The notes under the pieces are model-generated. The model worked only from the letters and a program-made list of their open reading frames with translations, searched no databases and had not been told where the DNA came from. Below, piece by piece: positions 17,848 through 26,469 of a stretch of DNA of 64,000 nt (positions are counted from its first letter, which is position 1; the number at the start of each line of letters is the position of its first letter). The stretch is taken from NCBI RefSeq assembly GCF_030811595.1, contig NZ_JAUSRB010000002.1, positions 6,262,001 to 6,326,000 of the forward strand, read 5' to 3'. The translations under genes were made by a program, and so were the position numbers. This DNA is from Streptosporangium brasiliense. Its GTDB lineage: Bacteria; Actinomycetota; Actinomycetes; Streptosporangiales; Streptosporangiaceae.

Positions 17848-19637
17848 TGGCCAGGATCCCTGTGATGAACGCGGTGGTCGAGATCCTCAGGTCCGAGGGC
17901 GTCGACGTGGCGTTCGGCTGTCCCGGCGCGGCCATCCTCCCGCTCTACAAGGCGATGGAGGAGGTCGGCGGCATCGAGCACCTGATCGTCCGGCACGAGG
18001 AGGGCGCGACCCACATGGCCGACGGCTGGGCGCGCACCACCGGCAGGGCCGGTGTCGCGATCGGTACCTCCGGCCCGGCCGGCACGAACATGATCACAGG
18101 TCTCTACACCGCGCTCGCGGACTCGATCCCGATCATCTGCGTCACCGGCCAGGCGGTCACCGCCCTGCTCGGCAAGGAGGGCTTCCAGGCGGTCGACATC
18201 GTCGAGGTCGCCAAGCCCGTCACCAAGTGGGCGGTGCAGATCAAGGAGGCCGCGACGGCCCCGTGGGTCTTCCGCGAGGCCTTCCGTATCGCGCGGTCGG
18301 GCCGTCCGGGTCCGGTCCTGATCGACATCCCGCTTGACGTGGCGAGGGAGTTCGTCGAGTACGATCCCGCGCTCGACGCCCCGCTGCCGATCGCGGCCGT
18401 CGAGCCGCACCCGCCACGCGTCGAGAAGGCGCTGGACCTGCTGCTCGCCGCCGACAGGCCGCTGATCCTCGCCGGCGGCGGCGTGGTCATCGCCGAGGCC
18501 GCCGACGAGCTGCGCGAACTCGCCGAATACCTGAACGTCCCGGTTCAGGTCACCCTCATGGGCAAGGGCGCGATCGACGAGGACCACGAGCTGTTCTCCG
18601 GCATCACCGGCGTGCAGACCTCGCAGCGCTACGGCAACGCGTCCTTCCTGGAGTCGGATCTGGTGCTGGCCGTCGGCGCCCGCTTCGGCGATCGGCACAC
18701 CGGCCAGATCGACGTCTACCGAGGTGAACGCACGTTCATCCACGTCGACATCGAGCCGACCCAGCTCGGCAGGGTCTTCGAGCCGGACCTGGGCGTCGTC
18801 TCCGACGCCAAGCTGTTCCTGCGGGCCATGATCCAGGCCGCCAGGAAGCGTGGGGCGGGCCGCGCGGCGGGCGCCTGGGCCGCCAGGATCCGGGAGCTCA
18901 AGGCGAGCCTGGGGCGCCGCGAGGACTTCGACACGATCCCGATCAAGGCCCCTCGCGTCTACAAGGAGATCAACGAGGTCTTCAACGAGGACACCTACTT
19001 CGTCACCGCGATCGGCCTCTACCAGATCTGGGGCGGCCAGCACCAGAAGACCCACAGGCCGCGGCGCTACCAGGTCTGCGGCCAGGCCGGCCCGCTGGGC
19101 TGGGAGATCCCGGCCGCGATCGGCGTCAAGAAGGCGCTCAAGGACACCGAGCCCGGCGCCGAGGTCGTGGGCATCGTCGGCGACTACGGGTTTCAGTACA
19201 TGGTGGAGGAGCTCGCCGTCGGCGCACAGTACAACGTGCCGTTCGTCCTGATCATGATCAACAATGAGTATCTGGGCCTCATCCGCCAGGCCTCGATCCC
19301 CTACGACATGAACTACCAGGTCGACATCCACTACGACGCGTACGGCACCGACAACATCAAGATCATGGAGGCGTACGGCTGCTCCGGCCGCCGGGTCGTC
19401 GACCCCGCGGACATCCGTGAGGCACTCGAATGGGCCCGGAAGCAGGCGCAGTCGACCAGCCGGCCGGTCCTCGTCGAAATCATGATCGAGCGGGAGGCGA
19501 ACACCCCGCACGGCACGGCCATCGACGCCGTCAAGGAGTTCGAGGCCCCTCCCGGACACGCGGCGGCGCTCTCCGCCCTGCCGGGGGGACTCCGTCCGGC
19601 GGGGATCATCAGCGTGCCCACCTCGGGGACCGGGTGA
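17847..19637 (+). CDS. gcl: glyoxylate carboligase
   Basis: 596-residue thiamine-diphosphate enzyme of the acetolactate synthase superfamily. Gcl-specific stretches include FGCPGAAILPLYKAMEEVGG, LGTSGPAGTNMITGLY-like TSGPAGTNMITGLY, and YQIWGGQHQKTHRPRRY. The C-terminal ThDP fold has GDYGFQYMVEELAV. It condenses two glyoxylates to tartronate semialdehyde plus CO2. Residue 51 is Glu (RHEEG), whereas the E. coli enzyme has Val there and lacks the canonical cofactor-activating Glu. It is the last gene of the unit that begins at 15737. Confidence 0.93.
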   Translation: MARIPVMNAVVEILRSEGVDVAFGCPGAAILPLYKAMEEVGGIEHLIVRHEEGATHMADGWARTTGRAGVAIGTSGPAGTNMITGLYTALADSIPIICVTGQAVTALLGKEGFQAVDIVEVAKPVTKWAVQIKEAATAPWVFREAFRIARSGRPGPVLIDIPLDVAREFVEYDPALDAPLPIAAVEPHPPRVEKALDLLLAADRPLILAGGGVVIAEAADELRELAEYLNVPVQVTLMGKGAIDEDHELFSGITGVQTSQRYGNASFLESDLVLAVGARFGDRHTGQIDVYRGERTFIHVDIEPTQLGRVFEPDLGVVSDAKLFLRAMIQAARKRGAGRAAGAWAARIRELKASLGRREDFDTIPIKAPRVYKEINEVFNEDTYFVTAIGLYQIWGGQHQKTHRPRRYQVCGQAGPLGWEIPAAIGVKKALKDTEPGAEVVGIVGDYGFQYMVEELAVGAQYNVPFVLIMINNEYLGLIRQASIPYDMNYQVDIHYDAYGTDNIKIMEAYGCSGRRVVDPADIREALEWARKQAQSTSRPVLVEIMIEREANTPHGTAIDAVKEFEAPPGHAAALSALPGGLRPAGIISVPTSGTG

Positions 19638-19657
19638 TCCCGCCGGGCTCGACGCGG

Positions 19658-20008
19658 TCATCGCTCCGCGGTGCCGCTGCCCATCTCCCCGGCCCACCGC
19701 CGGCTCCAGGCGTTCAGCGGCCCGAGCGCCTCGACGAGGTCCTCGCCGAGCCGGGTGAGGCGGTAGCCGTCGTCGTGCGAGGCGACCAGCCGGGAGCCCG
19801 TCAGCTCGTCGAGCCGGGTGCTGAGCACGCTGGAGGACATGCGCTCGCATCGGCGCTGCAGCTCGCGGAAGCCGGCCGGGGCCTGGCTCAGCTCCCACAG
19901 GATGCGCATGGTCCAGCGCCGCCCGAGCAGATCGAGGACGGCCATGACCGGGCGGCCCGACTCCGATCCCCGTACCGGCGTGCCCGGCCGAGGTGCTCCG
20001 GCTTCCAT
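19658..20008 (-). CDS. HxlR-family transcriptional regulator
   Basis: 116 residues from ATG 20008. The MarR-like winged helix is clear: LGRRWTMRILWELSQAPAGF, RMSSSVLSTRLDELTGSRLV and the wing YRLTRLGEDL. The usual conserved Cys near the N-terminus is absent, so simple thiol sensing is not evident. It is divergent from a carboxymuconolactone decarboxylase/PhzF pair, with a 13-bp palindrome and 9-bp direct repeats in between. Confidence 0.88.
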   Translation of the reverse strand: MEAGAPRPGTPVRGSESGRPVMAVLDLLGRRWTMRILWELSQAPAGFRELQRRCERMSSSVLSTRLDELTGSRLVASHDDGYRLTRLGEDLVEALGPLNAWSRRWAGEMGSGTAER

Positions 20009-20031
20009 GTCGCCTCCTTGCGCTCCGCTTG

Positions 20032-20065
20032 TCGAAGCAGCATAGTGGTTCGAAAATCGAAGCAG
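20032..20065. promoter_or_regulatory. probable HxlR operator
   Basis: Palindrome TTCGAAAATCGAA (20049-20061) plus the direct repeat TCGAAGCAG at 20032-20040 and 20057-20065, 25 bp apart. It sits between the HxlR gene and its divergent neighbour and just before the ribosome site of the latter. Confidence 0.55.
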
Positions 20066-20073
20066 GAGATCGA

Positions 20074-20643
20074 ATGCCGCGCATCGAACCGCTCAACCCG
20101 CCCTATCCCCCCTCCGTCGAGCAGGCGCTGCGCCGCTGGATGCCGCCCGGCGTGCCGTACGAGCCGCTCACGCTGTTCCGGGTGCTGCACCGCAATCCGG
20201 AGCTGGCCTCGCGGATGTTCGCGCTCGGGGCCGGGCTGCTGGGCCACGGGCTCCTGCCGGCCACCGACCGGGAGATCGTCATCGCCCGGGTGACCGCCCG
20301 CGCCGGCTGCGGCTACGAGTGGGGTGTGCACGCCGCGACCCTCGCCCGGCAGGCCGGGCTCAGCCCGGAGCAACTGCGCGCGACCGCCGTCGCGGGCATC
20401 GACGCCGCGTGGCCGCCGCACCACGCGGCACTGCTCGGCGCGGTCGACGAGCTGCACGAGACCGCGCGGCTGTCGCAGCCCGCCTGGGACGCCCTGCGTG
20501 TCCATTACGAGGACGCGCAGCTGCTCGAATTCCTCGTGCTGACCGGCTGGTACCGGACCATCAGCCACCTGGCGAACGGACTCCTCCTGCGGGAGGAGTC
20601 CTGGGGCACTCCCTTCCCGGCATCTCACGGAGGGGACCGTTGA
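20074..20643 (+). CDS. carboxymuconolactone decarboxylase family protein
   Basis: 189 residues from ATG 20074 with GCAGGAG upstream. The CMD fold is recognised from ATDREIVIARVTARAGCGYEW and the following HAATLARQAGLSPEQL helix pair. The AhpD-type CxxC is absent (only AGCGYEW), so peroxidase activity is not supported. Its stop overlaps the TTG start of the PhzF-like gene (TTGA). Confidence 0.82.
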   Translation: MPRIEPLNPPYPPSVEQALRRWMPPGVPYEPLTLFRVLHRNPELASRMFALGAGLLGHGLLPATDREIVIARVTARAGCGYEWGVHAATLARQAGLSPEQLRATAVAGIDAAWPPHHAALLGAVDELHETARLSQPAWDALRVHYEDAQLLEFLVLTGWYRTISHLANGLLLREESWGTPFPASHGGDR

Positions 20644-21512
20644 CGGGCGGGTCCGGCCCGCCCGTCACTGTCGTCCACGCGTGCCTGCGCGACGGCGGAG
20701 GCGGCAGCCCCACCGCGGTCATGGAGGAAGCGCCCTTGACCGACGGCCGGTGCCGCCGCGTACCGGTCCTGACGGGGACCTCTCACGCGGTCTTCGTCCG
20801 CGCCCACCACGGCCGAGCTGAGGATCCCGCGGTCTCCCTGCGCTTCTTCACCGCCGAGGGGGAGCTGCCCGCGTGCGGTCACGGGACCCTCGCCGCCCTG
20901 GCCTTCCTCGCCGAGCGCGCCGGGGTCGAGGACTACCGGGCGACCCTCCACACGGCGGGGCGCGTCTTCGCCGGCTGGGCCGTGCGGGAGGGCGACCGGG
21001 TCAACGCCGGCTTCGACGCCGGGCCCGTCAGCCTGCGCGAGCCCACCGCGATCGAGTGCGACCTCGTCCTGCGCGCGCTCGGTGTCACCTCCGACGTGCT
21101 CGCCCCCGGCGCCCGCGTCGCCGCGCTGGGGCGGCCGCGGCTGCTGGTCCCCGTCGCCACGCGCTCCGCTCTGGCCGCGCTGGTCCCGGATCTCGTACGG
21201 CTCCGCGCGGCCTGCGACCGGCTCGGTCTCCTGGGCTGTTACGTCTACTCCACTCCGACACCCACCGGCCGGGCCGCGGCCCGCATGTTCGCCCCGTCGA
21301 TCGGGGTCGCCGAGGACATCGCCAACGCCAACAGCACCGCCTGCCTCGCTGCGCACCTGGCAGGTCAGGGCGTCACCGACCTCACCGTCGACATGGGCGA
21401 CTCCCTCCGCACCCCCTCCACGATCACCGCCACCACCCGGCCCAGCCGGTCCGGCCCGCTGGTCCGGCTGGGCGGCGCCGCGGAGATCACCCGCACCGTC
21501 CGCCTGCCGTGA
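20640..21512 (+). CDS. PhzF-family isomerase-like protein with altered catalytic site
   Basis: 290 residues from TTG 20640, with GGAGGGG just upstream and TTGA overlap with the previous stop. The family core FFTAEGELPACGHGTLAAL and the later ANANSTACLAAHLA are clear. PhzF carries its catalytic glutamate in a SETAFV-like motif; the aligned segment here is SHAVFV, with His in place of Glu. The N-terminal strand motif is also degenerate. It may have a changed or lost reaction. Confidence 0.75.
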   Translation: MTGGSGPPVTVVHACLRDGGGGSPTAVMEEAPLTDGRCRRVPVLTGTSHAVFVRAHHGRAEDPAVSLRFFTAEGELPACGHGTLAALAFLAERAGVEDYRATLHTAGRVFAGWAVREGDRVNAGFDAGPVSLREPTAIECDLVLRALGVTSDVLAPGARVAALGRPRLLVPVATRSALAALVPDLVRLRAACDRLGLLGCYVYSTPTPTGRAAARMFAPSIGVAEDIANANSTACLAAHLAGQGVTDLTVDMGDSLRTPSTITATTRPSRSGPLVRLGGAAEITRTVRLP

Positions 21513-21816
21513 CCCCGCAGGTGCCGTCCCCGTGCCGGTGTACGAGGCAGGACGACCGGCGCGATTCCAATGGATACGGCCGGATGGGTCAGATTATTAA
21601 TCTACAATGTAAAGGGCATCAACCTTTGGCCGGGTCCCGAGCCCGAGCGGATCGATTCCCGCCGACTCCGGCAGGACGCCGTTTCTGCCCGCGCCACGCC
21701 CGTGCGGCGCGGGTGCTCACCGAAGCGAGGAGGTCGGCTGCACACTGGAACTCCGTCGTCGGCGCAGGTGGGGCCGCCGCGTGGCGGGTTTCGACCGATC
21801 GGTGCGGGGTGGTTGG
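21513..21816. promoter_or_regulatory. 304-bp upstream region with AT-rich palindrome
   Basis: AGATTATTAATCT (21591-21603) is a perfect 13-bp palindrome in very GC-rich surroundings. It overlaps the 20-bp stretch 21595-21614, which recurs with three mismatches at 29871-29890. The next start codon is about 200 bp downstream (21817), so the transcript would have a long leader, or the site serves something unseen. Confidence 0.45.
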
Positions 21817-23136
21817 ATGAGCTTGTCCAGGCGTGAGATGGTCGCTGGGCTGGGCGCGCTGGTCACGCCCTTCGCCGTTCCCCGGGCGGTCGCGCCGCCA
21901 CCGGCTCCGGCCGGCGAGCCGCCCGCCGTCCCGGCCGGTGTCGCACCTGAACGGCTCGCCCGGGACGAGGATTTCTGGCGTTCGGTGGCACGGCAGTACC
22001 GGGTCAGCGCTGACTTCGTCAACCTGGAGAACGGCTACTACGGGATCATGCCCGAGCCGGTGCGCCGCGCCTACCACCGCAACACCGACCACCTCAACGA
22101 GCGCAACTCGCACCTGCTGCGCACCGCCTACAAGGCGCAGGCCGAGCAGGCCAGGCAGCGCCTCGCCGCGGTCCTGGGCGTGCGCGCCGAGGAGATCGCC
22201 CTGACGCGGGGCGGCACCGAGGCCCTGCAGCTGCTGATCGCCGGCTACCGGCGGCTGCGGCCGGGGGACGCGGTGATGTACGCCGATCTGGACTATCACA
22301 GCGGGCAGTACGCGATGAACTGGCTGCGCGACCGGCGGGGGGCGCGGGTGGAGCGGCTGGTGATCCCGGAGCCGGCGACCCGCCAGGCGGTGCTGGACGC
22401 CTACGCCGCGGCGCTGCGCGAGCACCCGCGGGTCAGGCTGCTGCTGCTCAGCCACATGAACAACCGCACCGGGCTGGTGACCCCGGTACGGGAGATCGTC
22501 GCGATGGCCCGTGAGCGCGGCGCCGATGTGATCGTGGACGCGGCCCATTCCTGGGGGCACCTGGACTTCACCATGGGTGACCTGGGGGCGGACTTCGCGG
22601 TGTTCTCCCTGCACAAGTGGATGGGAGTGCCGCTGGGCGCGGGGTTCCTCTACGTCCGCGAGGGCCGGCTGGCCGACATCGACCCGGCCTTCTGCGATGA
22701 GACCTACCCGGGCGGCGACATCCGCTCGAGGGTGCACGCCGGCACCATGGACGTGGCCCCCGTCCTGACGGTGGGCACCGCCCTGGACTTCCACGAGGCC
22801 CTGGGCGGCGCGGTCAAGCAGGCGCGGCTGCGCTTCCTGCGGGACCGCTGGGTGCATCAGGTGCTCGACGTCCCGAACGTGGAGATCCTCACCCCCGAGG
22901 AGCCCGCCATGTACGGCACCATCACCGCGTTCCGGATCACCGGCCGTACCTCGGAGGCCGACAACGTCGCCATCACCACGGAGCTGATGGAGCGGTATCG
23001 GATCTTCACGGTGCGTCGTGGCGGGCCCGCCCGCGGCGACTGCGTGCGGGTGACACCGGCGCTGTTCACCTCGCGTGACGAGGTTGACCTGCTGGCGGCC
23101 GCGGTAGGCGACCTCGCGCGGCGGACGGGCGCCTGA
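21817..23136 (+). CDS. Tat-signal PLP-dependent aminotransferase class V family protein
   Basis: 439 residues from ATG 21817. The N-terminus LSRREMVAGLGALVTPFAVP looks like a twin-arginine signal. A class-V aminotransferase/isopenicillin N epimerase-like fold follows: LENGYYGIMPEPV, LTRGGTEALQLL, DAAHSWGHLDF and the PLP lysine in FSLHKWMGVPLGAG. Isopenicillin-epimerase-like proteins of this kind are often predicted to be exported with bound PLP. The substrate is unknown. The convergent MFS/cysteine-synthase-like operon follows after a strong hairpin. In-frame extension to 21781 is possible but unnecessary. Confidence 0.82.
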   Translation: MSLSRREMVAGLGALVTPFAVPRAVAPPPAPAGEPPAVPAGVAPERLARDEDFWRSVARQYRVSADFVNLENGYYGIMPEPVRRAYHRNTDHLNERNSHLLRTAYKAQAEQARQRLAAVLGVRAEEIALTRGGTEALQLLIAGYRRLRPGDAVMYADLDYHSGQYAMNWLRDRRGARVERLVIPEPATRQAVLDAYAAALREHPRVRLLLLSHMNNRTGLVTPVREIVAMARERGADVIVDAAHSWGHLDFTMGDLGADFAVFSLHKWMGVPLGAGFLYVREGRLADIDPAFCDETYPGGDIRSRVHAGTMDVAPVLTVGTALDFHEALGGAVKQARLRFLRDRWVHQVLDVPNVEILTPEEPAMYGTITAFRITGRTSEADNVAITTELMERYRIFTVRRGGPARGDCVRVTPALFTSRDEVDLLAAAVGDLARRTGA

Positions 23137-23157
23137 ACGGCCGTCGCCGGGGCCGTC

Positions 23158-23193
23158 ACGGGGTGCCGGACGGGCAGGCGTCCGGCACCCCGT
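23158..23193. terminator. bidirectional hairpin terminator
   Basis: ACGGGGTGCCGGACG (23158-23172) pairs perfectly with CGTCCGGCACCCCGT (23179-23193) around a six-base loop. It lies between convergent genes. No T run is present, as is common in high-GC actinomycetes. Confidence 0.7.
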
Positions 23194-23201
23194 ACGGGCG
23201 C

Positions 23202-24488
23202 CTACGTGGGTACGGTCGCGGTCTCGGCTGAGGCCGTCAGGTGTCCCGACCGGTCCAGGGCGCGGGTGGCCGCGGCGCAGCCGAGGCCGATCAACCCCAG
23301 CGCCAGCCAGGGCAGGCTGGGCAGGCCGGCGTGCGTGCCGAGATCCAGCGCCCACCCGGTGAGCAGGTTGCCCGCGGCGACGCCGATCCCGGCCAGGGTG
23401 CTGTAGAGGCCGTAATAGGTGCCGACCATGCGCTGGCCGCCGAAGGCGGCGATGGTCGCCATCTCGAACGGGTAGACGATCATCGTGGCCAGGCTGAGCA
23501 GCACCGCCGTCATCAGGACCGGTAGCAGCACCAGAGCCTGGGCGGCGCCGTCAGACCCACCGGCCGTGCCGGCCCATGGTGCGGCCACGGCCGGCGGGAC
23601 GAACGACAGCCCCATCAGACCCAGGCCCCAGGTGATGGCCTGCGGGGGCCGCCACCGCGTCTTCGCCCATGCTGTCAGGCGTGCCTGCCCGGCGATGGTC
23701 GTCACCGCGGAGATCACGAAGATGAGCGTGATGCCGAGCTCACCGCCACTGACCCGGCGCACCTCCAGCGGCAGGCTCAGATATACCTGGAAGTTCAGCA
23801 CGTAGGAGCCGATCATGGCCAGGGAGAACAGCAGGAAGGGCCGGTTGCCGATCACCTGGCGCCAGTCGAGCAGGACACCGCGCTTCTCCGGCTCCCCTTC
23901 CTGCGCTCCCGGTGCCGCTCGCGCGGGCAGGGCCCGAACCTGGGCGACCGTCAGGACGGCGAACATCACGCTCGCGCTCAGGCAGACGAGCTTGAACCCC
24001 GCGACGTTGAGCAGCAGGCCGATCAGCGGCCCGATCAGGATGCCGAGCTGGTAGAAGGCGTTGAACGCGGCGAACGCCTCGACCTTGCGGGAGCCGGCCT
24101 CGCGGGCGAGGTAGGCGCGCACGGCGGGGTTGAACAGCGCGCCGGCCAGACCGGTCAGGCCTGAGGCGATCAGCAGGGCGGGCAGGGAGTCGGCCACCGC
24201 CAGCAGCGCGAAGGCGACGGTGCGCAGCCCGCACCCGGCGACGATCAGGGGCTTGCAGCCGAGCCGGTCGGCCAGGGTGCCGCCGAGGAGGAACATGCCC
24301 TGCTGGCTGAGGTTGCGGACGCCCAGGATCAGGCCGACCAGCGCCGCCGGCAGCGCCAGCGTCCCGGACAGGTGACCGGCCAGATACGGCATCAGCATGT
24401 AGAAACCGGTGTTGATGGTCAGCTGGTTGACCAGCAGCAGCTTCACCGGCCGGTCGAAGGAGCGGGCCAGGGCGAGCGTGCTCTTCAC
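23202..24488 (-). CDS. MFS transporter
   Basis: 428 residues, about twelve transmembrane segments. The motif-A-like loop ADRLGCKPLIV follows segment 2 (GVRNLSQQGMFLLGGTL). It resembles drug/metabolite exporters of the DHA1 type. Its ATG overlaps the stop of the cysteine-synthase homologue by ATGA (24485-24488). Cotranscription suggests it exports that enzyme's product, but this is inference. Confidence 0.87.
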   Translation of the reverse strand: MKSTLALARSFDRPVKLLLVNQLTINTGFYMLMPYLAGHLSGTLALPAALVGLILGVRNLSQQGMFLLGGTLADRLGCKPLIVAGCGLRTVAFALLAVADSLPALLIASGLTGLAGALFNPAVRAYLAREAGSRKVEAFAAFNAFYQLGILIGPLIGLLLNVAGFKLVCLSASVMFAVLTVAQVRALPARAAPGAQEGEPEKRGVLLDWRQVIGNRPFLLFSLAMIGSYVLNFQVYLSLPLEVRRVSGGELGITLIFVISAVTTIAGQARLTAWAKTRWRPPQAITWGLGLMGLSFVPPAVAAPWAGTAGGSDGAAQALVLLPVLMTAVLLSLATMIVYPFEMATIAAFGGQRMVGTYYGLYSTLAGIGVAAGNLLTGWALDLGTHAGLPSLPWLALGLIGLGCAAATRALDRSGHLTASAETATVPT

Positions 24489-25636
24489 CGCTGGGCTCCT
24501 CGCGCGGTGGGCGCCTGTCCGCCGGTGCCGGTGGGATCGAGCACCGTCGCGCAGCGCGTCCAGCGTGCCGGCTCTCGCTCGGCGGGGTGGCCGATCTCGT
24601 CAGGGCCGGCCGCCGGTGCCCAGGCAAGGGCGTGGGCGCGGCAGTAGTCGTCGTTGAAGACGGTGTCGAAGTAGCGGTGCGGGCCGTCGGGGAAGATCGC
24701 CGCTATCCGGGTGTGGCCAGGGAGGGTCCGGGCCAGCCAGGAGGCCACCAGGGCCACCGCGCCAACGCTCCAGCCGCCGGTGGCGTAACGCAGCGCGGCC
24801 AGGCGCCGGCAGGCCCAGACCGCTTCGGCGGGTGCGACCCAGTGCACCTCGCTGAAGGCCTCGTAGGCCACGTTGCGCGGGTAGATGCTGCTGCCCAGGC
24901 CCCGCATGAGCCGGGGGCGCGCGGGCTGGCCGAAGATGGTCGAGCCGATCGTGTCGACGCCGACCAGGCGCAGGTCGGGGTAGAAGCGCCGCAGCGCGGA
25001 GAAGACGCCCGCGCTGTGGCCGCCGGTGCCCACCGCGCAGACCAGGACGTCGATCCGGCCCAGCTGGCCGGCCAGCTCCATGGCCAGCCCGGCGTAGGCG
25101 GCGACGTTGTCGGGGTTGTTGTACTGGTCCGGGCAGTAGGAGCCGGGGTACTCGGCCAGCAGCTCCTGCACGCGCTGACGGCGGGCCTGCTGCCAGCCGC
25201 CCACCGGGTGCGGCTCGGTGACGACGACGACGCGCGCCCCGTAGGCCGCCAGCAGGCGGCACATCAGCGGCTCCATGCCCGGGTCGCTCACCAGCGTGAC
25301 CGGGTGGCCGTGGACGATGCCGGCCAGCGCCAGGCCCAGACCGAAGGTCCCGCTGGTGGACTCGATGATGTGCGCACCCGGCCGCAGTTGCCCGCGTTCG
25401 CGCGCCCGTTCGACGATGTAGAGCGCGGAGCGGTCCTTGATCCCTCCCGGGTTGCCGCCCTCCAGCTTCGCCCAGAAGCCGTGCCCGGATCCCGCGGCGA
25501 TCTCCGGGATCCACAGCACCGGTGTGTTGCCGACCACGTGCTCGGGGGCGTGGCAGGTGTTACCGGTGATCAATCGGCTGAGCGGCGACGGCGTGGATGA
25601 ATTAGCAGTATGTGGTGATTTAAGCGTATATGTCAT
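24485..25636 (-). CDS. PLP-dependent cysteine synthase-family protein
   Basis: 383 residues from ATG 25636 (AGGGGACGAG upstream). Fold type II beta-family enzyme: VGNTPVLWIPEI, PLP lysine in GGIKDRSA (about residue 67), the substrate/phosphate loop STSGTFGLGLA, and GTGGHSAGVF for PLP phosphate. A C-terminal tail of about 60 residues has no recognised fold. Members make cysteine, 2,3-diaminopropionate or related beta-substituted alanines. It is coupled to an MFS exporter. The first 15 codons are unusually AT-rich for this genome. Confidence 0.85.
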   Translation of the reverse strand: MTYTLKSPHTANSSTPSPLSRLITGNTCHAPEHVVGNTPVLWIPEIAAGSGHGFWAKLEGGNPGGIKDRSALYIVERARERGQLRPGAHIIESTSGTFGLGLALAGIVHGHPVTLVSDPGMEPLMCRLLAAYGARVVVVTEPHPVGGWQQARRQRVQELLAEYPGSYCPDQYNNPDNVAAYAGLAMELAGQLGRIDVLVCAVGTGGHSAGVFSALRRFYPDLRLVGVDTIGSTIFGQPARPRLMRGLGSSIYPRNVAYEAFSEVHWVAPAEAVWACRRLAALRYATGGWSVGAVALVASWLARTLPGHTRIAAIFPDGPHRYFDTVFNDDYCRAHALAWAPAAGPDEIGHPAEREPARWTRCATVLDPTGTGGQAPTARGAQR

Positions 25637-25750
25637 GACTCGTCCCCTAGGAATGCGATCTGGTTGACTCGCTTCTGGGCACGCTTGAGCGACGGCTCAC
25701 GCCGGTCATACGGGGCGCTGGGTCGCCGGCGGGCGTGCCCGCGGGACGGC

Positions 25751-26206
25751 CTATATGCGGGAGACGGATTTGAGGATCAGCAGGGCCGCCCCGGACGGCG
25801 GGCGGACCGGCTGCTCGCGGCGCCAGAGCGGCACCGGTGGCGATGCCGTGGATTCCGGCTGGATCACCAGATGGCCGATGGCGGGCCCCGACGGCAGGAG
25901 AGGGCGCGCGTCGGTGATCGGTGCCCCCGCCGCCGCGCCGCACAGGCTGTGATCGTGCCCCGTGGGGGCGCAGGGGGACGGCATGTGGTCGTGCGGTGCG
26001 GCCGCGTCGGCCACGGTCGGGCGCTCGATGGCGATACCGGTGGCCGACTGCTGCGCGTCTGGCGCAGAATGGTGCACCGCATGGCCGTGGGCGAGCACAT
26101 GCAACGCCAGATGCAGCACCACGACGCTGCCGAGCACGGCCAGGCACAGCGCGAGGACAGTGCCTCCGTGCTGAACAACCGGCCGCTTCGGTACGATCAC
26201 GACCAC
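25751..26206 (-). CDS. DUF6153-like small histidine-rich exported/membrane protein
   Basis: 151 residues from GTG 26206. One N-terminal hydrophobic segment (LALCLAVLGSVVVLHLALHV) is followed by a His-rich stretch (HAVHHSAPD, HDHMPS, GHDHSLCG) and a short conserved-looking end LLILKSVSRI. This layout matches the actinobacterial DUF6153 family. The His clusters suggest metal binding outside the membrane. It stands 114 bp upstream of the cysteine-synthase-like gene on the same strand. Confidence 0.6.
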   Translation of the reverse strand: MVVIVPKRPVVQHGGTVLALCLAVLGSVVVLHLALHVLAHGHAVHHSAPDAQQSATGIAIERPTVADAAAPHDHMPSPCAPTGHDHSLCGAAAGAPITDARPLLPSGPAIGHLVIQPESTASPPVPLWRREQPVRPPSGAALLILKSVSRI

Positions 26207-26214
26207 AACCGTAT

Positions 26215-26251
26215 ATTACTCTCCGTAGTATGACAACTCCAGAGAGTTAAT
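26215..26251. promoter_or_regulatory. AT-rich dyad upstream of the DUF6153-like gene
   Basis: ATTACTCTC (26215-26223) faces GAGAGTTAAT (26242-26251), an imperfect inverted repeat in a strikingly AT-rich patch directly before the GTG at 26206. It is likely the promoter/operator. The rest of the 263-bp gap up to 26469 shows no recognised feature. Confidence 0.4.
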
Positions 26252-26469
26252 ATGCGAGGGTGGGCCGCCTGCGGGCCGCGTGGCGTCCCGGAGGGACGCC
26301 GGCCCGGGGTGGTGGTGCGGTTGCTCGCGCGGTGCCCGGACGGCGCGGTCGGAAACCTCGACATCCCGCTGGGTGTCCCGCCTCGCCGGAGTCGGGGCGG
26401 TCTCGTTGATCATGGGGTATCCGGCGGCTCGATGTCACCGGTCTGAGGTCCGGGCCGGACGGCGGCCAG

